6,585 nt of DNA. Source: Defluviitaleaceae bacterium. Lineage in GTDB: Bacteria > Bacillota > Clostridia > Lachnospirales > WQUN01. Below, in pieces: positions 1-5,501 of this stretch. The position numbers were made by a program, and so were the translations under genes. The stretch spans positions 1 through 6,585 of the forward strand of contig WRKK01000213.1 in assembly GCA_009782245.1 (NCBI GenBank), in the 5' to 3' direction. The notes below the pieces were generated by a model. That model made no database searches. It saw only the letters and a list, made by a program, of their open reading frames with translations, and was not told where the DNA came from. Every line of letters starts with the position of its first letter. Positions within the stretch are counted from its first letter, which is position 1.

Positions 1-32
1 TGGTTATTAAAAACATCAAAAAATTAGCGGGT

Positions 33-95
33 CAAGGGGCGCGCTCCTTGCGGGGTCCAGGGGCAGCGCCCTTGGCGGGTGTGGGCAGAGCCCAC
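33..95. repeat. Three consecutive GC-rich hairpins downstream of the oxidoreductase gene
   Basis: Three short palindromes lie head to tail just after the oxidoreductase stop codon. They are 81-86 with 90-95 (GTGGGC/GCCCAC, 3-nt loop, perfect), 57-64 with 68-75 (8 positions, one G-T on the + strand) and 33-39 with 44-50 (7 positions, one G-T, loop CGCG). On the minus strand the last hairpin is followed after a few bases by TTTTTT near 19-25. The stretch is much richer in GC than its surroundings. Modular blocks of this type recur between genes in many Clostridia; that is from memory and not checked here. It may end transcription of the minus-strand gene or be a dispersed palindromic repeat, or both. 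Confidence 0.6.
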
Positions 96-99
96 GGTT

Positions 100-1155
100 T
101 TACAAGCTACAAACTACTGATTTCTTGGTATTCGCCGATTCAAAAATTGCATCTACCACCTGCATACAGCGGCGAGCCTGTGCGTGAGTAACTAGCGGTT
201 CGGCTTTGCCCTCTAGCACTTGCACGATGTTGCGGTGCAGGTCTAGCCAGTCGCCTTTTTGCACAGGTAGCGGAATAGTCTCCACGGTGGATAGCGGACG
301 TTTTGCCATTGACCGTGTTGGGCCAGCGGACGTGTAGACAATGTCTTCAGCCCATTCTAGTTCGCTGCTGTCGGCTAGGCGGATAATTTCGCCGTTGCAA
401 TCCCAGTCTAGCACCTGTGCCGAGCCGTTTTCGGCAAAAAGATGCCACCGTGGCTGCACAATAAAAGAACTCATCGAGATGTTGACAATGGCGGAAATAC
501 CGTCTTCAAACAGCAGAGTTGCGGTAAAATCGTCTTCAACTTCGGGCATAACAATTTGGTGAAAGTGTGCATCAATAGAGACCACTTTTTGGGGGAACAT
601 GAACAGCAGCTGATCGAGCAGATGTATACCCCAATCCAGCACCATGCCGCCGCCGTTTACTTTATAGCCGCGCCAGCCATGCACCCACTGCCGCGAGCCT
701 TGCACCTTGCTTTCTATGCGGTACAGCCCTTTTAGTATTTTATCGTCAATAATTTTGCGAACGGTTAAGTAGTCGGAATCCCAGCGGCGGTTTTGGTGGA
801 CGGTAAACAGTTTGCCAGTTTTGTTGGCAACTGCGATAATTTCGTCTAATTCGGCGGTATTAAGAGTAACGGGCTTTTCGCATAGCACGTTTTTACCAGA
901 TTCTAGGCTGTTTATTGCGTACGATTTATGCACATCGTTGGGCGTTGCAATCAGCACTAGGTCTATTGCTTTATCTGCGTATATTTCTTCTGGGCTTTTG
1001 TAATTTTTCAGCCCCAGCTCGGTTATTGTCTCGGAGACCTCTTTACGAATATCATAAGCACCGATAATTTTTACTTCAGAAACTTTTTCTGTTAAATTCT
1101 TGTGATGCCAACCGGCCATGCCGCCCATGCCGATTATAGCCATATTAAGTGCCAT
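100..1155 (-). CDS. Gfo/Idh/MocA-family NAD(P)-dependent oxidoreductase
   Basis: This 351-residue protein has the usual length and layout of the Gfo/Idh/MocA family, cytoplasmic dehydrogenases that act mostly on sugars, inositols or their derivatives. Residues 5-120 form the N-terminal Rossmann domain, with a glycine-rich dinucleotide loop (G9, G11, G12, G15) and, at the end of strand 2, D35 in AYDIR. The family's signature EKP follows at 93-95, with K94 as the expected catalytic lysine. The C-terminal domain carries GGG (168-170) and DWGIHLLD with D174, H178 and D181, the usual metal-independent active-site cluster. The ATG at 1153-1155 is preceded by AAAGGAG eight nucleotides upstream, which supports this start over the methionine at residue 5. 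The gene has its own promoter at 1194-1222 and no functional partner in the window, so the substrate cannot be assigned. Confidence 0.93.
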   Translation of the reverse strand: MALNMAIIGMGGMAGWHHKNLTEKVSEVKIIGAYDIRKEVSETITELGLKNYKSPEEIYADKAIDLVLIATPNDVHKSYAINSLESGKNVLCEKPVTLNTAELDEIIAVANKTGKLFTVHQNRRWDSDYLTVRKIIDDKILKGLYRIESKVQGSRQWVHGWRGYKVNGGGMVLDWGIHLLDQLLFMFPQKVVSIDAHFHQIVMPEVEDDFTATLLFEDGISAIVNISMSSFIVQPRWHLFAENGSAQVLDWDCNGEIIRLADSSELEWAEDIVYTSAGPTRSMAKRPLSTVETIPLPVQKGDWLDLHRNIVQVLEGKAEPLVTHAQARRCMQVVDAIFESANTKKSVVCSL

Positions 1156-1193
1156 ATCAAATAGCTCCTTTGCGTTTGATTTGTTACTTGTTA

Positions 1194-1222
1194 ATTATAA
1201 TGGTTTAGTTTCGGTTTTGCAA
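1194..1222 (-). promoter_or_regulatory. Sigma-A-type promoter of the oxidoreductase gene
   Basis: Read on the minus strand, TTGCAA (1222-1217) is followed by a 17-bp spacer and a perfect TATAAT (1199-1194). Transcription would begin near 1187, giving a leader of about 32 nt that contains the AAAGGAG ribosome binding site. The sequence match is direct; activity is inferred. Confidence 0.75.
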
Positions 1223-1272
1223 GGGGAAAATATTTTATTTGATTATCCAGATTTTTCATTATTTGGGCGGAA

Positions 1273-1319
1273 AACACAATCAGCAGAGCAAACAAATAAG
1301 TTTGCCTGCTGATTGCGTT
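1273..1319 (-). terminator. Hairpin terminator after the detached Rpn C-terminal copy
   Basis: A long inverted repeat pairs 1278-1286 with 1306-1314 and 1288-1293 with 1300-1305, with a single bulged base at 1287 and a six-base loop (1294-1299). The stem can extend outward past one mismatch to 1273 and 1319. On the minus strand it is followed by TTTT. It sits about 75 bp beyond the stop codon at 1394 and before the promoter at 1194-1222, the position expected for a terminator insulating the two units. Confidence 0.6.
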
Positions 1320-1393
1320 ATTTGCAGAGTATTGCATTTAGTTTTTGGTTTGTGAACCTTTGGCAAATATTTTTATTTCTATTATTCTATTAG

Positions 1394-1657
1394 CTATGGC
1401 TTTTGTGCAAGTTGGTTTTCCACCCATTGGATAGGCCTTTTTATAATGTTTGCAATGTCTGCAATGGAAAGGCCATGTTCTAGTAGAGCGAATGTAGTTT
1501 CTATTTTTGCTTTTTCCATGCCCTTTTCCATGCCCTTTTCCATACCCTCTTCTATACCCTCTTCCTTACCATCTAGCCAACTTCCCCTAAGTTCGTCCCC
1601 GATTGTATATTCATATCCCAACATATCAATCAATCCTCCGTAATTTTCCGATAACAA
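1394..1657 (-). CDS. Detached, duplicated C-terminal domain of an Rpn/PD-(D/E)XK transposase-family protein
   Basis: This short frame repeats only the last third of the full-length gene at 1674-2555. The frame opens at a TTG (1657), giving 87 residues. The better start is the ATG at 1622-1624 (76 residues), which has GGAGG ten nucleotides upstream. From that ATG the first 23 residues match the full-length protein from M226 exactly. An EG-rich linker with about four tetrapeptide units follows (IEEG, MEKG, MEKG, MEK), against about two in the parent. Then comes a helix-turn-helix-like tail containing LLEHGLSIADIA and IIKRPIQWVE. No nuclease residues are present. The SD lies about 35 nt after the parent's stop, so translation from the same mRNA is plausible. 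It could be a stand-alone antitoxin-like product (RpnS-like) or simply a duplication remnant. The preserved frame and intact SD favour expression but do not prove it. Confidence 0.55.
   Translation of the reverse strand: MLSENYGGLIDMLGYEYTIGDELRGSWLDGKEEGIEEGMEKGMEKGMEKAKIETTFALLEHGLSIADIANIIKRPIQWVENQLAQKP
1512..1562 (-). repeat. 12-bp tandem repeat in the EG-rich linker
   Basis: On the + strand, ttttccatgccc occurs twice in a row (1512-1523, 1524-1535). It is followed by ttttccataccc (1536-1547), tcttctataccc (1548-1559) and a partial unit. Each unit encodes four residues of the G-M-E-K type. The parent gene has only about two degenerate units at the matching place (1792-1815). The period of 12 preserves the reading frame and lengthens a predicted helix by about one turn per unit. 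Confidence 0.85.
1622..1639 (-). promoter_or_regulatory. Ribosome binding site and ATG of the detached C-terminal copy
   Basis: On the minus strand GGAGG (1639-1635) is followed by ten nucleotides and ATG (1624-1622). The SD core is perfect; the spacing is slightly long. It is identical to the site inside the full-length gene at 1878-1895. Choosing it sets the small protein at 76 residues rather than the 87 from the upstream TTG, which has no good SD. Confidence 0.5.
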
Positions 1658-1673
1658 ATCGGCGAGTATATCC

Positions 1674-1880
1674 CTATAATTTTTTGGCTACTTGGCTTTC
1701 CACCCATTGGATAGGCCTTTTTATAATTTTTGCAATGTCCGCAATGGAAAGACCATGTTCTAGTAAAGAGAGTGTATTTTTTATTTCTGTTTCTTCTATA
1801 CCCTCTTGTCTTCCCTCTTCCTTACCATCTAGCCAACTTCCCCTAAGTTCGTCCCCGATTGTATATTCATATCCCAGCAT
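1674..1880 (-). CDS. Possible nested C-terminal product (RpnS-like) from an internal start
   Basis: Inside the full-length gene, GGAGG (1895-1891) precedes an in-frame ATG (1880-1878) by ten nucleotides. Translation from it would give 68 residues, from M226 to the normal stop: a short N-terminal segment, the EG-rich linker and the HTH-like tail, without the nuclease core. Rpn genes of E. coli are reported to be genes within genes of exactly this layout, with the small product blocking the large one. The site is visible; its use is inferred. Because the bases also encode a conserved NYGGLID stretch, the SD match could be a by-product of codon choice. Confidence 0.4.
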   Translation of the reverse strand: MLGYEYTIGDELRGSWLDGKEEGRQEGIEETEIKNTLSLLEHGLSIADIAKIIKRPIQWVESQVAKKL

Positions 1881-2555
1881 ATCAATCAATCCTCCGTAAT
1901 TTTCCGATAAAAAATCGGCGAGTATATTTTCTTTAATGCACCGCTCTATGGCGGTTGCTATGGCTTTGTCTCTGCCGATGCCCGCTTTTATGCCGCTTTC
2001 TATTAGGTGGATAAAATAGGCGTACCCGTTTAGGGTTGGGCTTTTTGCTAGTGCCTCGCTGCCGCTGCCGTAGCTTATATCTATTACTTTTACTGTTAGT
2101 TCCAATGCTGGCTGATTATCTGGCAAAATAAATGCGTCCGATAACCGCATAACTTTTGGCAATGGATCTTTTGTTTTTCTGCCGTTGTATAGCATGGAAA
2201 TTTTTGGCGTTGGTATTTTTACCGCAACACTACTGTGTAGGTTGGCTTTGCTTAAAAACACCAATTCTAAAACGTCTATTATGTATTGCAATATTCGCAA
2301 GGGCATATTAAAGTTTAATGTGCTCATATGCTCCGATAGCACAAATAGTTGATTTTCAATGGTGCAAATTAGATCGCCGTACCTGCCTAATAGTTTGTCT
2401 TCTATGTTGAAATGTTGCACATTGGCGGTTAGCGGATAGTTTGTGCCCTCAACGGCATTGCACACTTCAATGGTTCTTTGGGGGTGCTTGCATAATAGGC
2501 GAACAGCACTATCTTTGTACTTGCGGCCGCTGTTTGTTAGTTCGTTTTGTTTCAT
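1674..2555 (-). CDS. Rpn / PD-(D/E)XK nuclease family 'transposase' protein, full length
   Basis: A 293-residue protein of the family annotated as PD-(D/E)XK nuclease family transposase, related to the Rpn (recombination-promoting nuclease) proteins. Family marks are YKDS near residue 13, GD at 60-61 (D61 the likely metal-binding aspartate), EH at 75-76 followed by ST, NMPLR at 83-87 and PTP at 115-117. At residue 77 there is Met where I expect Gln (EHQ), so catalysis may be impaired. Residues 245-257 form a short EG-rich linker, and 262-290 a helix-turn-helix-like tail. The ATG at 2553-2555 has AGGAG eight nucleotides upstream and a strong promoter at 2590-2618. An internal GGAGG/ATG pair at 1878-1895 could give a separate 68-residue C-terminal protein. 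A second copy of that segment lies directly downstream. E. coli Rpn proteins are reported as DNA-cutting phage-defence toxins restrained by such C-terminal products; a similar role here is inference. Confidence 0.85.
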   Translation of the reverse strand: MKQNELTNSGRKYKDSAVRLLCKHPQRTIEVCNAVEGTNYPLTANVQHFNIEDKLLGRYGDLICTIENQLFVLSEHMSTLNFNMPLRILQYIIDVLELVFLSKANLHSSVAVKIPTPKISMLYNGRKTKDPLPKVMRLSDAFILPDNQPALELTVKVIDISYGSGSEALAKSPTLNGYAYFIHLIESGIKAGIGRDKAIATAIERCIKENILADFLSENYGGLIDMLGYEYTIGDELRGSWLDGKEEGRQEGIEETEIKNTLSLLEHGLSIADIAKIIKRPIQWVESQVAKKL

Positions 2556-2589
2556 AAACCCTGCTCCTTTTTACTTTTATTTTAGGGAA

Positions 2590-2618
2590 ATCATAGCATA
2601 TTTTTTGGGGATTGTCAA
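2590..2618 (-). promoter_or_regulatory. Strong sigma-A-type promoter of the Rpn-family gene
   Basis: On the minus strand a perfect TTGACA (2618-2613) is followed by a 17-bp spacer and TATGAT (2595-2590), with an extended -10 TG at 2598-2597. Transcription would begin near 2583, giving a leader of about 28 nt that carries AAAGGAG. The -35 lies about 20 bp beyond the radical SAM gene's stop, so the Rpn unit can be expressed independently. Confidence 0.85.
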
Positions 2619-2638
2619 ATTTTTGTATGTTTTTTGCA

Positions 2639-4717
2639 TTACAACTCGTTACGCCTATCGCAAAGATTCCTAAACGCAACGCATTTTTCGGGCTGTGCTA
2701 GTAATGCGATTATTTTGTCGGCGCAAACTTCAGTTGTTTCGGTAAAAGTGTCTACTGTTATGTCGTAGGCGGTTGGGTCTTGGGGGTATAGGGTTGAAAG
2801 TTGGCTTTCTGCGAGGCCTATTTTGCGGTTGCCTCGGTCTTTTTCGCGGCGGCGGAGTTCGTCTAGTGGGCATACAACCTGGACAAACAGCACATCGTAA
2901 TCCTGTAACAGCAAAAGAAAATCCGATATTGTGTTTTTTATTAAAACCTGGTCTATTATTAAATTCATGCCGTTACCCGCAAACACTTGGGCAATGTTTG
3001 GCACTATATATAGCCCTTTGCGAAACACAGAACGAGTATCGGTATGCCCCTTAGAATATTTTTGCGGTGCTGCTGAAAACAGCCAATCTGGGCCAATCTT
3101 AAAAAATGGCTCGTCTAATTTTTTTTGTAAAGCCCTTGCTAATGTTGTTTTGCCAGCACTTGAAACGCCGTTCAAAAGGATTATTTTTCGGTTGACAGCT
3201 ATTTGGGTTGCATTTAAGTTTTCAAATTGCCCTCCCCCCGAGGTTTTATCGGACATCATATTTTTCAGTAGTGCAAGCCAAGCCACATCTTTCGGGTGAA
3301 CTCTATCTTCAGGCACCGAAACTTTTAGCCCGTCTTTTTTTGCCCAAGCTACAACATCTGCGATTAGCGTACGCATTTTATCGGTATACAGCCTATCTTC
3401 TTGTAGTCTGGAATTGGCGGAAAACCGAATGTGTACATTTAATTCTTTGCAGATTTCGTAAAAGGCTTTTATATCGGTTTCGTTATCGTTTATGCCCTCC
3501 AAAAATACGTATTTTAGCATGAAATTTGTTTTTTGCAAAGGCAACCGCCGCAAATTTTCCAAAACTTTGTCAAAACGGTCAACCCGTTTTATTTTTAGGA
3601 ATGTTTCTTTTGTGCCAGCATCTAGCGAGGTGTTAAAAAATTTAACTCGTCCCATTTCCATAAGGTTTGCAAAATTTTCGTTATATATGCCCGAATTTGA
3701 CACAATTTCCAGTTGCCATTTTGTGTTCAAAATTGTACTAAATATTTCGTTGGCGTGGCGGTTGGCGAGTGGCTCGCCGTTAGCCAGATGTATTGTAAAT
3801 TTTTCATTGTTTGCAAGTTGCGGTATTTTTGCGAACTGCTTGATTACATCGTTGGTAGTTGCACCCTCTGCATCTCGCAGTTTTCGCCAAACTTTGTTGT
3901 TAGTTGGGGCGCAATAAATGCAGTTAAAGTTGCAAGTATCTTTTGGTAGACTTTGCAAAAAATACACAGTAGACAAATCAGCGTTTTTGCTGTAAAAACC
4001 CTGTTTGTACAATGTGCATTTATCGCAGGGCAGCGGATTGCCTTGCCTTTGGTTGTTTATTAAATCTGTTACCAAATCATTCCAAATATCAACTACTTCG
4101 TGTGCCGAATGTTCTTGAATATTGGAAAATGGGCGTTTAACTAGGGTTGTTGTACAAGTTCCCACTCGTTCTTTTTCGTATGCTAAGGATTTTCCTGTCG
4201 CAGAGCAGGATTTTCTGTATTCCACTTCCGCCGCTAAAAAGTGGATATTTTTTGGCGAAATTTTTTTTGCGAATTTTTTTACAATTTGGTTTGCAACGTT
4301 TATTGCGGTTGTAATATCCGTGTATGCGAGGTGGATTTCTGCGTCTGGAAAGCGGTTAATTGCGTTATCTAAAGAGGTTACTTCGTATTTGCCCAGATAT
4401 TTTTTGTTTATATGGTGGTGCAAAAATTTATCACGGACACACCATATAACGGGCTCGCCTAGCGTTTTAGACCATTTTTTTACGTTTGTTTTGGTATAAT
4501 CGTCCATGCCAAAAAATATTTTGGGTTTAGTGGTCTGGTTTTCGTTAAAAACTGGCGGCAATTTTTGGGTGGTGTTAAAATCGGCTAACATATTTTTTAG
4601 CAGGTTTATTTCAAAATCTTTGGCTTTTAGGATTGCTTGCAATTCGGCGGCGGCCTCCATGCGGCCTGCTTGCTTGATTTCTTCGTAATGTTTTAGTAGT
4701 TCGTTTGGTTGTTGCAT
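2639..4717 (-). CDS. Radical SAM enzyme fused to a chloramphenicol-phosphotransferase-like kinase
   Basis: A 692-residue, apparently cytoplasmic fusion. Residues 1-50 are helical. Residues 65-170 look like an alpha/beta, possibly Rossmann-like domain of unknown function. A cysteine pair (C231, C234) precedes the radical SAM core, about 250-470. The core has the CxxxCxxC cluster motif (C262, C266, C269), a GEP motif at 314-316 in the SAM-binding position, SNSG (340-343) and SLDAG (364-368). No SPASM-type set of extra cysteines follows. Residues 510-672 form a P-loop kinase with Walker A GVSSAGKTT (517-525). D544 in IGPDWL matches the catalytic-Asp region of chloramphenicol phosphotransferase; IIDQV (587-591) and YDITVDT (651-657) also fit that family. 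The start ATG (4715-4717) has AAAGGA about ten nucleotides upstream. It lies 71 bp after the small cysteine protein gene. The substrate of either half is unknown, and resistance to chloramphenicol should not be assumed. Confidence 0.85.
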   Translation of the reverse strand: MQQPNELLKHYEEIKQAGRMEAAAELQAILKAKDFEINLLKNMLADFNTTQKLPPVFNENQTTKPKIFFGMDDYTKTNVKKWSKTLGEPVIWCVRDKFLHHHINKKYLGKYEVTSLDNAINRFPDAEIHLAYTDITTAINVANQIVKKFAKKISPKNIHFLAAEVEYRKSCSATGKSLAYEKERVGTCTTTLVKRPFSNIQEHSAHEVVDIWNDLVTDLINNQRQGNPLPCDKCTLYKQGFYSKNADLSTVYFLQSLPKDTCNFNCIYCAPTNNKVWRKLRDAEGATTNDVIKQFAKIPQLANNEKFTIHLANGEPLANRHANEIFSTILNTKWQLEIVSNSGIYNENFANLMEMGRVKFFNTSLDAGTKETFLKIKRVDRFDKVLENLRRLPLQKTNFMLKYVFLEGINDNETDIKAFYEICKELNVHIRFSANSRLQEDRLYTDKMRTLIADVVAWAKKDGLKVSVPEDRVHPKDVAWLALLKNMMSDKTSGGGQFENLNATQIAVNRKIILLNGVSSAGKTTLARALQKKLDEPFFKIGPDWLFSAAPQKYSKGHTDTRSVFRKGLYIVPNIAQVFAGNGMNLIIDQVLIKNTISDFLLLLQDYDVLFVQVVCPLDELRRREKDRGNRKIGLAESQLSTLYPQDPTAYDITVDTFTETTEVCADKIIALLAQPEKCVAFRNLCDRRNEL

Positions 4718-4748
4718 AATAACAAGTTCCTTTCGTTAGGTTATTATG
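4715..4748 (-). promoter_or_regulatory. Inverted repeat spanning the start codon of the radical SAM gene
   Basis: CATAATAAC on the minus strand (4748-4740) pairs perfectly with GTTATTATG (4723-4715), whose last three bases are the start codon. The 16-nt loop between them holds the AAAGGAAC ribosome binding site. In mRNA the start codon would be in a nine-pair, mostly A-U stem and the SD in the loop. This could modulate initiation; it is weak enough to be chance. Confidence 0.3.
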
Positions 4749-4788
4749 AGTTACTGCGGGGTTTTGTGCTGCTTAATGCGTGTATAAA

Positions 4789-5031
4789 TCAAACTTCCAA
4801 GGCGTAAGTTTTAACTACCTTGTTGTTTTCAAAGAAATACATTCGTTCGCAGGTTGGACATCGCCAAATTTCAGCAGGTTCGGGCAGGTCGAAAGTGTCC
4901 GTTACACCCATGCCCATTATTTCGTCCCATTCGTAATCATTGTAAATATATAATTGCACATCATTTGCATTACTGCCCTCATTTGCGGCATCTCTTACTA
5001 TTTTGCCGCATCGGCATTTCATACTTGCCAT
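4789..5031 (-). CDS. Small four-cysteine (zinc-ribbon-like) protein, probable immunity partner of the adjacent toxin
   Basis: An 80-residue protein with a CxC pair at C6/C8 and a CxxC pair at C58/C61, a spacing suited to binding one zinc ion. The middle is acidic, with a YNDYEWDEI stretch at 30-38. There is no signal peptide or membrane segment, so it should stay in the cytoplasm. The ATG at 5029-5031 has AAAGGA nine nucleotides upstream, better placed than for Met4. It starts only 20 nt after the stop of the nuclease-toxin frame, the usual toxin-then-immunity order and spacing of polymorphic toxin cassettes. Small proteins with N-terminal KCxCG and a C-terminal CxxCxRxY are familiar next to such toxins. 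That family memory and the position are the basis for the call; the sequence alone does not prove function. Confidence 0.6.
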   Translation of the reverse strand: MASMKCRCGKIVRDAANEGSNANDVQLYIYNDYEWDEIMGMGVTDTFDLPEPAEIWRCPTCERMYFFENNKVVKTYALEV

Positions 5032-5051
5032 TTAGACACTTCCTTTCAAAG

Positions 5052-5447
5052 TTAAAAATAATGCAATATTTCGCCGTCAGTCCAAATTTGAATTTTGCCA
5101 GGTAGTTTTTTATCCTTATATTTTCCTCTTAAACGCTCAAAAATTTCGTCAGCATCTTTTTTGGTTATGCCCGAACCTCTTGTGTCTAGGATAATTTCTT
5201 TTGCATTTTGCCTAAATCCCTCTTTAATGCGTTTAGAACCCGTGTTTGTGTTAATGTTTTCAAGAGTTTTCAACTCGGTTGGCACTCCATCAACCTTAAA
5301 ATCGGGGGTTTTGCTGTTTTGTATGGTAGATTCAGGCACAATTTCCACATTTTTGCCTTGATTAAGTAAATCGTCAACAACTCGGCGTTCGTTTGCGGTT
5401 TTATTTTTCAAATCCCCTGTCAAAGTACCTTTGTCTGCTCTACCCAT
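5052..5447 (-). CDS. Orphan PD-(D/E)XK nuclease domain of the CdiA-type toxin C-terminus class
   Basis: A 131-residue basic protein that looks like just the effector tip of a contact-dependent or polymorphic toxin. E20 lies in the first helix (TANERRVVDDLL). D49 (TPDF) and E58/K60 (TELKTL) then give the E...D...ExK active site of the PD-(D/E)XK fold. Residues 64-80 carry several basic residues, and the end (IQIWTDGEILHYF) is the usual final strand. CdiA C-terminal domains of this fold cut tRNA or DNA; the target here is unknown. No delivery, LXG, Rhs or signal segment is attached, so it is either a cassette left from a larger toxin or a cytoplasmic toxin of a toxin-antitoxin pair. The ATG at 5445-5447 has only a weak SD (AAAGGA is some 20 nt away); the frame is open upstream to a stop at 5478-5480. 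The probable immunity gene follows after 20 nt. Confidence 0.65.
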   Translation of the reverse strand: MGRADKGTLTGDLKNKTANERRVVDDLLNQGKNVEIVPESTIQNSKTPDFKVDGVPTELKTLENINTNTGSKRIKEGFRQNAKEIILDTRGSGITKKDADEIFERLRGKYKDKKLPGKIQIWTDGEILHYF

Positions 5448-5501
5448 GCAATCAATCCAATCCGTGCGTCCTTTACACTAAGGTTTTCAGCAGATTTACT
5501 A

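Larger units (their letters stand above)
1392..1929. repeat. Tandem duplication of the Rpn-family C-terminal coding segment
   Basis: Two direct copies lie side by side: about 1392-1671 and about 1672-1929. The promoter-proximal parts (about 1563-1670 and 1825-1928), which include the internal SD and ATG, differ at about two positions by eye. The distal parts, encoding the tail, differ more, roughly one base in ten. The copies differ in length mainly through the number of 12-bp units in the linker. The upper edge is sharp: similarity stops at ...GAGTATAT in both copies. This indicates a recent tandem duplication, or deletion between two neighbouring full-length genes. Confidence 0.9.

Noticed and set aside
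341..735. Plus-strand frames opposite the oxidoreductase gene
   Set aside because: They are antisense shadows of a well-supported gene, with no recognisable protein features or convincing ribosome binding sites.
1657..1690. Programmed frameshift or A-run slippage joining the full-length Rpn frame to its downstream copy
   Set aside because: The copy's frame is offset by one, but the only run is six A residues and no standard slippery heptamer sits at the stop, so independent initiation at the GGAGG/ATG is simpler.
1674..2555. Insertion sequence, because the family is often labelled transposase
   Set aside because: No terminal inverted repeats or target-site duplication flank the gene, and Rpn-type nucleases are not classical IS transposases. 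The only repeat is the internal tandem duplication.
2639..3110. Chloramphenicol resistance gene
   Set aside because: The C-terminal domain resembles chloramphenicol phosphotransferase in fold and motifs, but it is fused to a radical SAM enzyme and nothing shows that chloramphenicol is the substrate.
2773..4688. Several plus-strand frames opposite the radical SAM-kinase gene
   Set aside because: They overlap a single long frame with clear motifs; their translations are Phe/Cys/Leu-rich, as expected for antisense of AT-rich coding DNA.
4718..4788. Dedicated promoter for the radical SAM-kinase gene
   Set aside because: CATAAT at 4748-4743 could be a -10, but there is no acceptable -35 at the right distance; read-through from the small cysteine protein gene is as likely.
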